The notes below the pieces were generated by a model, which had not been told where the DNA came from, made no database searches, and was given only the letters and a program-made list of their open reading frames with translations. A program made the translations under genes and the position numbers. A DNA stretch of 35,448 nt, taken from JBBRXJ01 sp038248505 (GTDB taxonomy: Bacteria; Bacteroidota; Bacteroidia; Bacteroidales; JBBRXJ01). Location: assembly GCA_038248505.1 (NCBI GenBank), contig JBBRXJ010000034.1, positions 1 to 35,448 on the forward strand, read 5' to 3'. Below are positions 17,383 through 26,641 of the stretch, one piece after another; the stretch's first letter is position 1; each line of letters opens with the position of its first letter.

Positions 17383-20166
17383 ATGAAAAACGAAAATTAC
17401 GGCGGTCTTGCAGCTCGCGAAGGCAAAGGGCCACTATGGAAATTTACAAAAGAAAACGATGGATCTTTTACATGCCCTGATCCTGAATATATTTCAAGCT
17501 TGTATTTTCCTTTAATGAATGAGGGTGGTATGAAATGTTTTACAACACCTGAACTAAAGGGCGATATTGCTACGGGTTATCATCATTATCTTACAACACC
17601 AACTGTAACTGATGAAATGTGGCGCTCAAGTAGTAGTCGTAATTTCTGGATTAATTTAAAGGGTAAAAAACCTTGGTCAGCAACTGGTGTTAGTGCTGAT
17701 CGGAATCTTCGCCGTTGGGATGATTCTGGTGTAGAGAAATCATGCTTGGAGGCAGGTATTGGCTGGTTTCAAATGCAGAGAGTAAACTCTGATTTGGGTT
17801 TAAAAGTTACGGCAACAGAGTTTGTGCCGTGCGATCCTGATAATGTGGAACTCATTGTTTTTGAAGTTAAAAATATAGGTAACATGCCTATTATCTTAAA
17901 AGCAACTTCGGCAACACCGCTCTTTGGTAGATCTACTGAGAATGTTCGAGATCATAAAAATGTTACCACATTATTTCAAAAAATTTGGCAAGATAAAAAT
18001 GGTATTCGTATAAAAGGAAATATCGTTCACGATGAACGTGGTGGTCATATCCCCAACAACACCTATTACGCTGTTTACGGATCTGATCAGAATGGAAATG
18101 CTCCGGTGAATCTTTGGGGCTCTATGCTCGATTTTATTGGCGAAGGTGGTTGTTTGGATAACCCAGAAGCTTTGGTTAAAAACTTAAAACCACCCGTACG
18201 TACAGGTGATGATGTTGACGGTACTGAAGCCATTGGTGCATTACAATTTGCCGAGATAGAATTGAAACCAGGAGAAAAGATTTCATACATAATTAAATAT
18301 TTGATTTCTGAAAATCCTGCCGATTTTATTCGTTGGGAAGAAAAATACAGTACGCTTGAAAAAGCCAATATATCCCTTGATAAAACAAAAGCCTATTGGC
18401 AAGAGTTAGTGAATAATGTTTCTTTTAATACAGAGGATTCTGATTTTAATAATTGGTGTCGTTGGTTATCTTATCAGTTAAAATGCCGTCAGGTTTTTGG
18501 CAATGCATATCTTCCTGATTTTGATTATGGCAAAGGAGGTCGCGGATGGCGAGATTTGTGGCAAGATCTGCTTTCTATCTTTTTAATTGATCCAGAAAGT
18601 GCACGTCAGGAAATCTTAAATAATTTCCTTGGTGTTCGTATTGATGGAACCAACGCAAATCTTATCGGAAACAAAAGCGGAGAGTTTCTCTCGGATGTCA
18701 ATCGTATCGACCGTACTTGGTGCGATCATAGTTCATGGCCTATGTTTGTTGTCTATTTCTACATACAACAAACAGGTGATTATAATCTTTTAATGACTCC
18801 TTCTGCTTACTATAAAGATCATGTTTTCAGACGAAGTAAGGATTGCGATATTGACTATGACAAAAATAGCTATGGTAGTCGTTTGTTAGATTTAAATGGT
18901 AAAGTGTATGAGGGATCAATTCTCGAGCATCTTATGATGCAAAATATTTGTTCCTTTTTTAATGTTGGAATAAATAATAACATATTGCTTGAAGCGGCTG
19001 ATTGGAATGATACTTATGATAATGCTCGAGAAAAGGGAGAGTCTGTTTGCTTTCATAATTTCTTTGCGGGCAATATTGTTAAAATTCAACATGTCTTAGA
19101 GCATTTTAAAACAAGTAGTATTAAAGAGATTGAGCTACTTCAAGAGACATTGGTGTTGTTTGATTCTTTGGCAGAACAAAAGCAGGTTAATTATTTGTCT
19201 CCACAAGAAAAGCAAGCGCGTCTTCAACAGTATCATGATACAATTCGTCATAAAGTTAGTGGGAAAAAAGTAAAGGTGAATATTGATGATTTGATTAAAG
19301 ATTTGAAACGTAAATCGGATCACATGTTTGAACATATTCGCACGAATGAATGGCTTAAAGTGAAAGATGGTCAGCAGTTTTTTAATGGCCATTATGATAA
19401 TGATAGTGTTCGTATTCATGGAGATCACCCGAATGGAGTGCGAATAGATTTAACTTCTCAAGTTATTCCCACCATGATGGGAACAGCTACAGATGATCAA
19501 ATTTTAGTTATGTGGAAAGCCATTCAATTCTATCTTCACGATCCTGTTACTGGTGGTTTGCGTTTAAATACCGATTTAAAAGAACTTAAATTAAATTTAG
19601 GTCGTGTATGCGCTTTTGCCTATGGATACAAGGAGCATGGTAGTAAGTGGATGCATCAAAATATTATGTTGCTTTATGGCTTATATAGCAGAGGATTTGT
19701 GAGTGAAGGGTATGAAGTATTTAAAGGAATTACTGGCTTAGTTAATGATTCAAGTCGCTCTAAAATTTTTCCATCCATACCATCATTTTTCAATCGTTTC
19801 GGACAAGGAATGTATAATTATCAAACAGGCTCAGCTGCTTGGTTTATTTTGTCTTTTGTTACCCAGGTTTTTGGTATAAGAGGAGAGGAGGGCGATTTAT
19901 GTATCAACCCTCGCATCGTTAAAGAACAATTTGGAGAATCAGGTTTTGCTGAAATAATTTGTTTTTACAGAAGTCGTAAATTACGTGTACGCTTTATAAA
20001 TAAAGCTAAACGCGATTGGAATGAATATGCCATTGAAACTATTTTAGTAAACGGAATGGATGTTAAAATGAAATCTTGTGTGGGTAATAAGGCGTTAATT
20101 ACCTTTGATATGATGAATGCTTTATGTACAAAGGATATTAGTGATATGGATGTGATTTTAAAATAG
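17383..20166 (+). CDS. GH94-type glycoside phosphorylase
   Basis: This 927-residue cytoplasmic protein (no signal peptide) has the GH94 layout: an N-terminal beta-sandwich (SLYFPLMNEGGMK, then SSRNFWINLKGKKPWSATG) and an (alpha/alpha)6 barrel with GGRGWRDLWQD (385-395). The DWND motif (540-543) carries the general acid in this family, and IDLTSQVIPTMMGTAT is present in the last third. Family members split beta-linked disaccharides with phosphate to give a sugar 1-phosphate, saving ATP. The length is above cellobiose phosphorylase (about 820) and nearer the laminaribiose-type enzymes (about 910), but specificity cannot be read from this. It is the last gene of the cassette, 70 nt after the porter, and is followed by a terminator. 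There is an insert of about 65 residues rich in Lys/Asp near residues 600-660. Confidence 0.85.
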   Translation: MKNENYGGLAAREGKGPLWKFTKENDGSFTCPDPEYISSLYFPLMNEGGMKCFTTPELKGDIATGYHHYLTTPTVTDEMWRSSSSRNFWINLKGKKPWSATGVSADRNLRRWDDSGVEKSCLEAGIGWFQMQRVNSDLGLKVTATEFVPCDPDNVELIVFEVKNIGNMPIILKATSATPLFGRSTENVRDHKNVTTLFQKIWQDKNGIRIKGNIVHDERGGHIPNNTYYAVYGSDQNGNAPVNLWGSMLDFIGEGGCLDNPEALVKNLKPPVRTGDDVDGTEAIGALQFAEIELKPGEKISYIIKYLISENPADFIRWEEKYSTLEKANISLDKTKAYWQELVNNVSFNTEDSDFNNWCRWLSYQLKCRQVFGNAYLPDFDYGKGGRGWRDLWQDLLSIFLIDPESARQEILNNFLGVRIDGTNANLIGNKSGEFLSDVNRIDRTWCDHSSWPMFVVYFYIQQTGDYNLLMTPSAYYKDHVFRRSKDCDIDYDKNSYGSRLLDLNGKVYEGSILEHLMMQNICSFFNVGINNNILLEAADWNDTYDNAREKGESVCFHNFFAGNIVKIQHVLEHFKTSSIKEIELLQETLVLFDSLAEQKQVNYLSPQEKQARLQQYHDTIRHKVSGKKVKVNIDDLIKDLKRKSDHMFEHIRTNEWLKVKDGQQFFNGHYDNDSVRIHGDHPNGVRIDLTSQVIPTMMGTATDDQILVMWKAIQFYLHDPVTGGLRLNTDLKELKLNLGRVCAFAYGYKEHGSKWMHQNIMLLYGLYSRGFVSEGYEVFKGITGLVNDSSRSKIFPSIPSFFNRFGQGMYNYQTGSAAWFILSFVTQVFGIRGEEGDLCINPRIVKEQFGESGFAEIICFYRSRKLRVRFINKAKRDWNEYAIETILVNGMDVKMKSCVGNKALITFDMMNALCTKDISDMDVILK

Positions 20167-20202
20167 AAAATCCCTTTATTCGATTATTTTTATTTTTATT
20201 AA

Positions 20203-20227
20203 AAGGGCAGATTTTCTGCTCTTTTTT
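20203..20227 (+). terminator. Intrinsic terminator of the sugar cassette
   Basis: A 9-bp stem (AAGGGCAGA / TCTGCTCTT with one G-U pair) and a 3-nt loop are followed by a T run. It starts 37 bases after the GH94 stop. Confidence 0.8.
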
Positions 20228-20643
20228 AATTTCACTTATAGTATATATTTTTTCATTGCGAGACTTTATATACCACCATAACGAACGAATTTGATTGCTT
20301 TTGCACTCAACATATAAGTATGGCAATATCATAAAGTCAGTATATAAATAGCATGGGATTTCATATCATATACCATTTTAGTGTTAGACTAAAGTATACA
20401 AGCAAATGATATTATTTTGAGATGATGCGTATCTAACAGTTTGTGATGATATCTTTTTTTACTTCCGATAATATGATTCCTAACTTTAATGATATATATC
20501 AGACGCTATTTATGTTTTACTTTAGTCGTTGATTTACTGTCTCTTATTCGCAAATTGAGTTTGGTTATTATCACTATAATAGTAATAAAAGTCAAGTAGT
20601 TAATATTTTCAAGGAATCCGTACATTAAATTCATCCAATTTTC
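20228..20643. other. AT-rich gap of about 415 bases, no gene seen
   Basis: No credible reading frame, tRNA or element end was found. It presumably carries the promoter of the M16/aro block, but I see no exact TAnnTTTG box in it. Confidence 0.55.
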
Positions 20644-20668
20644 TTACTTTTATGAAGTTTAAAAGTAA
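20644..20668 (+). promoter_or_regulatory. 9-bp inverted repeat just before the M16 start
   Basis: TTACTTTTA (20644-20652) and TAAAAGTAA (20660-20668) are perfect complements around a 7-nt loop and end 3 bases before the ATG at 20672. It could act as an operator or as an RNA hairpin covering the ribosome site. It has no T run, so it is not a terminator. Confidence 0.4.
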
Positions 20669-20671
20669 AAG

Positions 20672-21994
20672 ATGAAGCTATTTTTTCTTACTGTATTAAC
20701 TTTTGTATATTCATTCGTATTTGCGCAAAGCGGAAAATTGAAGTTTGAAGAATATACTCTTGAGAATGGTTTGCATGTTATTCTCTATAAGGATAATACA
20801 CTCCCTATTGTTGCAGTAAATATTATGTATCATGTAGGATCTAAAAATGAACGAAGTGATCGTACTGGTTTTGCTCATTTTTTTGAGCATTTAATGTTTG
20901 AAGGATCCGAAAATATTCCAAGAGGTGAATACTTAAAAATGATCACAAATGCTGGTGGACGTGGTAATGCCTATACAACTTTTGATATTACAGATTACTA
21001 TGAAACATTTCCATCAAATCGTTTAGAATATGCACTTTGGATGGAAAGTGAGCGTTTATTGCATTTAAAAGTTGATAGCATTGGTGTTGAAACCCAACGT
21101 ATGGTTGTAAAGGAAGAACGCAAACAGCGTTACGAAAATAAACCTTACGGATCATTTCAAGAGCAAATTTTTTCGCATGCATTTAAAAAACATCCATACA
21201 GTTGGGTACCTATTGGTAAGGTGCAATATATTGATGAAGCAACTCTTAGTGAATTCATGGACTTTTATCACGCTTTTTATGTGCCTCAGAATGCAGTATT
21301 AGTTATTGCAGGTGACTTAGAAATGGAACTATCCAAAACTTTAGTAAGTAAATATTTTGCTGAAATACCAAAAGGTACCAGTGAAATTTATAGACCGCAT
21401 ATTGTTGAAGATGGTTGTAGCAAAGAAGTACGAGATACTATTTATGATAATATACAGGTTCCGGCACTTTTTTTAGCATATCATGTACCACCAATGGGAG
21501 GTCGTGATTATTTTGCAGTTTCAATGTTACAGCGATTGTTGTCTGAAGGACCAAGTTCACGTTTAAATAAATCGCTAATAGATCTAAAACAATTAGCGAT
21601 GCAGGTGGGTGGATATCAGCACTCACTACAAGATACCGGATTATTTACCATTTATGGTTTTCCAAATAATGGCGTAAGTATTGATAGTTTGGAGCATGCA
21701 ATTAATAACGAAATACAAAAAATTCAGATCACGCTTCTTTCAGAGAAAGAATTTACAAAGCTAATTAATCAGACAGAAGATGAATTTTATTCTGAGAATT
21801 CAACTAATGAAGGAATTGCTTCAAGTTTTGCTTATTACTATACTTTTTTTAAGGACGCAAATAGGATAAATACCATTATTGATGATTATATGAAAGTCAC
21901 TCCTGAAGATATTAGAAGAGTTGCTCAAATGTACTTTCAAGTGAAAAATAGGGTTACATTGCATTACTTACCTAAAGTTCAAAATCAAGAATAA
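20672..21994 (+). CDS. M16 zinc metallopeptidase, catalytic member
   Basis: This 440-residue protein has a signal peptide (MKLFFLTVLTFVYSFVFAQ) and the inverted zinc motif HFFEH (His69, Glu72, His73). The third ligand is probably Glu149 in VVKEERKQ, spaced as in the family. The domain order is the usual pair of M16 folds, with the second half from about residue 220. M16B enzymes degrade peptides inside a closed chamber formed by two halves. The next gene encodes a second M16-like protein without the zinc motif, 15 nt downstream, so the two probably form an active/inactive heterodimer in the periplasm. Confidence 0.92.
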   Translation: MKLFFLTVLTFVYSFVFAQSGKLKFEEYTLENGLHVILYKDNTLPIVAVNIMYHVGSKNERSDRTGFAHFFEHLMFEGSENIPRGEYLKMITNAGGRGNAYTTFDITDYYETFPSNRLEYALWMESERLLHLKVDSIGVETQRMVVKEERKQRYENKPYGSFQEQIFSHAFKKHPYSWVPIGKVQYIDEATLSEFMDFYHAFYVPQNAVLVIAGDLEMELSKTLVSKYFAEIPKGTSEIYRPHIVEDGCSKEVRDTIYDNIQVPALFLAYHVPPMGGRDYFAVSMLQRLLSEGPSSRLNKSLIDLKQLAMQVGGYQHSLQDTGLFTIYGFPNNGVSIDSLEHAINNEIQKIQITLLSEKEFTKLINQTEDEFYSENSTNEGIASSFAYYYTFFKDANRINTIIDDYMKVTPEDIRRVAQMYFQVKNRVTLHYLPKVQNQE

Positions 21995-22009
21995 TTAACA
22001 AGTGTAGAA

Positions 22010-23431
22010 GTGAAAAGAATATCTTTCATAGTATTATTTTTATTATTATGTTTTACTTGTCTAAAAGCGCAAGTGGATAGATCATCTATCCCGCAACCTG
22101 GTCAAGCACCTGAGATAAAAATAGCGAAGCCTGCTGCTTTTGTTTTGAGAAATGGTTTACGAGTTTTCGTTGTTGAGGATCATAAAATACCTAAGGTTTC
22201 TTATTTGATGATATTTGATTCAGATCCTGTTTTGGAAGGAAAGAATGCGGGATATGTTTCAATCGCTGGTCAACTTATAGGTACTGAAACAAAAAATAGA
22301 AAGAAAGATCAAATAGATGAAGAGATAGATTATATAGGAGCAAAACTCTCTTATAGCGGAGAATCGGTTTATGCATCTTGTTTAAAGAAACACAATGAGA
22401 AGCTCTTGGAATTAATGGCTGATGGTGTTCAAAATTCTGTTTTTACTGAAGGGGAGTTAAAGAAAACGAAGAAAAGAAACATAACAGCACTTAGTGTAAA
22501 TGAAAATGATCCAAATTATATTGCTTCTCGATTACTTGATGTTTTAATTTATGGGAAAAGTCATCCTTATGGAGAAATTGCTTCAGAAAATTCGCTATCG
22601 AGTGTAAGTGTTGAATTGTGTCGGAAATATTACGAGCAGTTTTATCGTCCTAATAATGCATATTTGTCAATTGTTGGTGATATTACTATTGATGAAGCAC
22701 GAGAATTAGTTGAATCGTATTTTGGTAAATGGCAATCAGCAGTTGTTCCTGCTTTTAAGTACAAAACACCTATACCCCCCCAAAAGAATGTTATTGTGAT
22801 CGTTGACAAGCCAGATGCAGTACAGTCCGTAATAAAAATTGGCTATCCTATAAATTATTATATTGGCTGTCCTAGTTATCTTGAATTGGCAGCAGCGAAT
22901 ACCATTTTAGGTGGGGGTACCTATCGTCTTTTTGATAATCTTCGTGAGAAACATGGCTATACCTATGGCGCATATTCTAAAGTTACACCCAATGAAAATG
23001 TAGGATATTTTATGGCGTATGCAAGTGTTCGCTCGGCTGTAAGTGATAGTGCTGTGATACAGTTCTTATATGAAATGAATAGAATGTCCTCCGAAACGGT
23101 ATCAGAAAAAGAATTAACGGCTGTAAAAACAAATATCGGGGGTAATTTTGCTTTATCGTTAGAAGATCCTAATAATGTTGCTAGGTTCGCATATAATATT
23201 GTAAAGTTTAATTTACCATTGGATTATTATACCAATTATTTGAAGAGTATTGATGCAATAACTGCTGATGATATTAAAAATGTTTCCTCAAAATATATAT
23301 TGCCTAGTAATTCTTATATATTACTGGTAGGTAAGGCTTCAGAGATAGCATCAAAAATGAAAACATTGTCACCAGATGGTAAGGTTTTGTTTTATGATAT
23401 TAATGGAAACAAAATTAACTCCAAAAAATAA
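22010..23431 (+). CDS. M16 family protein, non-catalytic partner (GTG start)
   Basis: This 473-residue protein starts at GTG, chosen because the signal peptide (MKRISFIVLFLLLCFTCLKAQ) begins there. It has the M16 fold, but where HxxEH should be there is QLIGTETKNRKKDQ, so zinc binding is lost. It keeps the LREKHGYTYGAYS segment (311-323), whose Arg and Tyr bind substrate in M16B pairs. It is therefore the expected substrate-binding half for the upstream zinc peptidase. Confidence 0.9.
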   Translation: MKRISFIVLFLLLCFTCLKAQVDRSSIPQPGQAPEIKIAKPAAFVLRNGLRVFVVEDHKIPKVSYLMIFDSDPVLEGKNAGYVSIAGQLIGTETKNRKKDQIDEEIDYIGAKLSYSGESVYASCLKKHNEKLLELMADGVQNSVFTEGELKKTKKRNITALSVNENDPNYIASRLLDVLIYGKSHPYGEIASENSLSSVSVELCRKYYEQFYRPNNAYLSIVGDITIDEARELVESYFGKWQSAVVPAFKYKTPIPPQKNVIVIVDKPDAVQSVIKIGYPINYYIGCPSYLELAAANTILGGGTYRLFDNLREKHGYTYGAYSKVTPNENVGYFMAYASVRSAVSDSAVIQFLYEMNRMSSETVSEKELTAVKTNIGGNFALSLEDPNNVARFAYNIVKFNLPLDYYTNYLKSIDAITADDIKNVSSKYILPSNSYILLVGKASEIASKMKTLSPDGKVLFYDINGNKINSKK

Positions 23432-23446
23432 TTTCAATTTACTGTA

Positions 23447-24478
23447 ATGGATGTTTTGAATATTAATACTGACATGGGTGAGTCAAAACTTTTGCTTGGT
23501 GAAAAACTGATAAATCTGAAAAACTATTTACCAGAAGGGCAAAAGCTTATAGTTACTGATAAAAATGTATATCGTTTATATCAAAAACAATTTCCAAAAA
23601 ATATTCCCGTAGTTATTATAGGTTTGGGTGAAAAGGCAAAAACACTTGTTACGCTTGAAAAAATTTATGAGGCATGTATAAAATATGAGCTTGATCGCTC
23701 TTCTTTTATCATTGGAATTGGTGGCGGAATTGTTTGCGATATCACTGGTTTTGCGGCTGCAACGTATATGCGCGGATTGGGTTTTGGCTTTGTATCAACC
23801 ACTCTTCTATCACAAGTAGATGCAAGTGTTGGCGGTAAGAATGGTGTAAATCTTAAAGGCTATAAAAATATGATTGGGGTTTTTAGTCAACCTCGATTTG
23901 TCATTTGTGATTTTGAAATGCTTGCTACATTACCTGAAGATGAATATATTGCTGCTTATGCTGAGATTATAAAACATGCCGCTATAAAGAATATTGAAAT
24001 GTTTAAGTATCTCGAAGAGAATTGTGAGAAAGCTTTATGTCACAATATTGATGTTATACGAAAAATGGTTTATGATTCACTAGTTATTAAATCGACAGTA
24101 GTGAACATGGATGAGAAAGAGACAGGAATGCGGAAAATGCTTAACTTTGGACATACTGTTGGACATGCCATTGAAAAAACAACAGGTATGATACATGGCA
24201 ATGCAGTGTCAATAGGAATGGTAGCTGCCGCAAGGCTTTCGGTTGATAAAGGTACGCTCTCATCATCAGATGCAAAACGTTTAGAATCTCTAATTCTTAA
24301 GTTTGGATTACCTTTAAGTGCAAAATTAGATAAGAATAAAATTATTGATGCAATGCGCAAAGATAAAAAACGTGAGCGCGATACTATAAGCTTCGTTCTT
24401 TTAAAGGGTCTAGGTGATGTTGTATTTGAAAAAGTGCCAATTGATAATTTAAAAAAGATTGTATATGATTTGTGTTAG
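23447..24478 (+). CDS. aroB: 3-dehydroquinate synthase
   Basis: This 343-residue protein has the DHQ synthase signatures: the NAD-binding GGGIVCDITGFAAATYMRG (92-110), TTLLSQVDASVGGKNGVN (118-135), and probable zinc ligands Glu173 (AEIIKHA), His236 (NFGHTVGHAIE) and His250 (MIHGNAVSIGM). It converts DAHP to 3-dehydroquinate, the second step of the shikimate pathway. Its 3' end overlaps the aroD start by 14 nt, so it is co-translated with the next step. Confidence 0.96.
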   Translation: MDVLNINTDMGESKLLLGEKLINLKNYLPEGQKLIVTDKNVYRLYQKQFPKNIPVVIIGLGEKAKTLVTLEKIYEACIKYELDRSSFIIGIGGGIVCDITGFAAATYMRGLGFGFVSTTLLSQVDASVGGKNGVNLKGYKNMIGVFSQPRFVICDFEMLATLPEDEYIAAYAEIIKHAAIKNIEMFKYLEENCEKALCHNIDVIRKMVYDSLVIKSTVVNMDEKETGMRKMLNFGHTVGHAIEKTTGMIHGNAVSIGMVAAARLSVDKGTLSSSDAKRLESLILKFGLPLSAKLDKNKIIDAMRKDKKRERDTISFVLLKGLGDVVFEKVPIDNLKKIVYDLC

Positions 24479-25103
24479 TTTAGCTGGTTTGAGATATGAA
24501 GAATGTCTCGATATTCTTGCTGAAGAAAGGTTTGCTGAAATTCGAATCGATCGAATGGATCTTACTGAAGAGCATATTAAAAAGCTTTTTGCTTTACCCA
24601 TTCGTCTTATTGCAACATGCCGAAAAGGACATTATAATAATATTGAGCGTGCTCAACTATTAAAGATTGCAATTCTTGCTGGTGCGTCTTATGTTGATAT
24701 TGAAGTTGAAGAACCAGCCGATTACATCATCGATTTAGTCGATTTTGCTCATAAGAATGATTGTAAGGTGATTATTTCATATCATAATTTTCAAGATACT
24801 CCTTGCCTCGATGAATTGCAAAAGGTAGTTGATAATTGTTTTGAATATGGTGCTGATATTGCTAAAATTGTTACAACAGTAAATACCAATCAAGATCGTG
24901 CACGAATTATGTCACTTTATGCCGATAATAAAAAGATTGTTGCGTTTGGAATGGGCGAACATGGTAAAATTACTCGAATTATGGCTCCTTTACTTGGCGC
25001 TGAGTTTACCTATGCTGCTCGTAAAGCGGGGCTTGAGGTTGCTCCTGGACAGATGGATAAAAATTTATTGGCTGAATCAATTGATATGTTAAGGAATATT
25101 TAA
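24465..25103 (+). CDS. aroD: 3-dehydroquinate dehydratase, type I
   Basis: The start is set at the ATG at 24465 (MICVSLAGLRYEECL), two codons inside the longest frame. The protein is 212 residues, slightly short for type I enzymes (about 220-250). It has the IRIDRMD and LIATCRKGH substrate-binding blocks and the catalytic pair His107 (IISYHNFQDTP) and Lys134 (DIAKIVTTVN), whose lysine forms the Schiff base. It makes 3-dehydroshikimate. It overlaps aroB by 14 nt and precedes aroC by 11 nt. Confidence 0.94.
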   Translation: MICVSLAGLRYEECLDILAEERFAEIRIDRMDLTEEHIKKLFALPIRLIATCRKGHYNNIERAQLLKIAILAGASYVDIEVEEPADYIIDLVDFAHKNDCKVIISYHNFQDTPCLDELQKVVDNCFEYGADIAKIVTTVNTNQDRARIMSLYADNKKIVAFGMGEHGKITRIMAPLLGAEFTYAARKAGLEVAPGQMDKNLLAESIDMLRNI

Positions 25104-25114
25104 GATATTTTGAA

Positions 25115-26107
25115 ATGAATAGTTTTGGATCATTTTTTCGTGTAAGTATTTTTGGTGAATCGCATGGTAATGCTCTTGGCATTCTTATTGACGGCTGCCC
25201 TGCTGGTATTGAGTGTACGCCAGAATCTCTTGAGTTCGATTTAAATCGTCGTCGTAGTGGTGCTAAAGGTACAACACCGCGTATGGAATCAGATGAGCCA
25301 CATATTATGAGTGGTGTTTTTAATGGCATTACAACTGGCGCGCCTATTATGATTATGTTTGATAATGCGAATACAAAATCAAAAGATTATTCATTATTTC
25401 GTGATATACCTCGTCCAGGACATGCAGATTTTGTTGCAAGTAAAAAGTTCGGAGGCTTTGAAGATTACCGTGGTGGCGGACATTTTAGCGGTAGAATAAC
25501 AACAGGATTGGTGGCTGCAGGTGTACTGGCAAAAAAAATTATTGAGCCTATAAAAATATCAGCTGCGGTAACTGAGGCCGGTGGAAGTAAAGATATTCAA
25601 GCCGCCATTGAAAAAGCATTGGATGAGAAGGACTCTATTGGTGGAGTTATTGAATGTTCAGCAATAAACATGCCCATTGGTTTGGGGGAGCCATTTTTTA
25701 ACTCTGTTGAATCATATATCAGTCATTTAATATTTTCATTTGGTGGTACCAAAGGAATTGAGTTTGGTTCCGGATTTTCTGCAACAAAAATGAAAGGCAC
25801 GCAACACAACGATGTATTTGTTGATGCTCAGGGTAAGACATCAACCAATCATGCAGGGGGAATAAACGGAGGTATTACTAATGGTAATGATCTCGTATTT
25901 CGTGTGGCAGTTAAACCAACTTCAAGTACATACGCTAAACAAAAAACATTCAATTTCAAAACCAATCAAATAGTTGACTTTGAATTAGAAGGCCGTCATG
26001 ATACCTGCATTGCATTACGCATGCCTGTAATTGTCGAAGCTGTAACAGCAATTGCTTTAGCCGATTTTTGTTTGCTTGAATATAGTCATCCAAGGGTTAA
26101 AAAATAG
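25115..26107 (+). CDS. aroC: Chorismate synthase
   Basis: This 330-residue protein has the family motifs GESHGNALGILIDGCPAG (14-31), RRRSGAKGTTPRMESDEPHI, GHADFVASKKFGGFEDYRGG and EGRHDTCIALR (His295). These include the two conserved histidines (His17, His295) and the FMN/EPSP-binding arginines. It is somewhat shorter than the common length of about 360, with no motif lost. It converts EPSP to chorismate with reduced FMN. The run aroB-aroD-aroC covers three of the seven shikimate steps; aroA, aroE, aroK and DAHP synthase are not in the window. Confidence 0.96.
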   Translation: MNSFGSFFRVSIFGESHGNALGILIDGCPAGIECTPESLEFDLNRRRSGAKGTTPRMESDEPHIMSGVFNGITTGAPIMIMFDNANTKSKDYSLFRDIPRPGHADFVASKKFGGFEDYRGGGHFSGRITTGLVAAGVLAKKIIEPIKISAAVTEAGGSKDIQAAIEKALDEKDSIGGVIECSAINMPIGLGEPFFNSVESYISHLIFSFGGTKGIEFGSGFSATKMKGTQHNDVFVDAQGKTSTNHAGGINGGITNGNDLVFRVAVKPTSSTYAKQKTFNFKTNQIVDFELEGRHDTCIALRMPVIVEAVTAIALADFCLLEYSHPRVKK

Positions 26108-26122
26108 CTATTTGTCTTTAGG

Positions 26123-26398
26123 CTATAACTTAGCAATGTTTACAAGTATTTTATTTAAAGTCTTGTGTAAATTCGAAATTGATGGTGGATTACCAAAAAA
26201 AAGATCAACAATATCTGCTTCATTATACTCAAATATTTGTTTTATGAGTAGCTCCAATTTGTAAATAAAATCTTTTTCGTCTTTACAATTATAAGATAAT
26301 AAACCAAATTGTAGTGTAAGATCATGATTAAAACGCTCTGCTTCTATCATGATAGCGCGATAGGTTTTATCGCTTAAATCATCAGTGTCTATTGGCAT
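26123..26398 (-). CDS. Small protein of unknown function, conserved-looking
   Basis: This 91-residue acidic, helical protein begins MPIDTDDLSDKTYRAIMIEA. It contains the block HDLTLQFGLLSYNC and the later DLFFGNPPSISNLHKTLNKI, which look like a constrained small domain and not random sequence. It has no signal peptide and no known motif. It converges with aroC (15 bases between stops). It may belong to a small Bacteroidota family, but I cannot name it. Confidence 0.6.
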   Translation of the reverse strand: MPIDTDDLSDKTYRAIMIEAERFNHDLTLQFGLLSYNCKDEKDFIYKLELLIKQIFEYNEADIVDLFFGNPPSISNLHKTLNKILVNIAKL

Positions 26399-26453
26399 AG
26401 GTTTATGTTTAAAATTATCAATCGCATATTTTTTAGTTCTTGTTTTATCCTGT

Positions 26454-26594
26454 TTAAAATCTTTTTAAGTTAAATGCAGATGCTGCTAGTAGAGTATTAA
26501 TCATATCGCCCGTTACTCCTTTAAGATAATTGCGTATTACTCTATGATCATGTTTTACATGTCCTATTATTGGTTCTACTATTATACTTATTAT
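26454..26594 (-). pseudogene. Relic of an IS5-type transposase, C-terminal tail only
   Basis: On the minus strand a short frame ending at a TAA (26454-26456) reads VEPIIGHVKHDHRVIRNYLK and then GVTGDMINTLLAASAFNLKRF. This matches the closing part of IS5/IS1182-type DDE transposases, where a catalytic Glu lies in the EPxIGHxK block, followed by the NxLKG, GD-IN-LLAA and FN-RK blocks. Only about 45 codons remain. The frame has no start and runs back directly into the fucP terminator hairpin. No inverted repeats were found, so it is a decayed fragment. Confidence 0.7.
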
Positions 26595-26600
26595 ATCATT

Positions 26601-26630
26601 AAAAAAGGCGACCAATTAGTCGCCTTTTTT
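26601..26630. terminator. Bidirectional intrinsic terminator after fucP
   Basis: Perfect 12-bp arms (AAAAAAGGCGAC / GTCGCCTTTTTT) with a 6-nt loop give a T run on both strands. It is 12 bases after the fucP stop on the minus strand. Confidence 0.88.
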
Positions 26631-26641
26631 AATGTCTGTAA

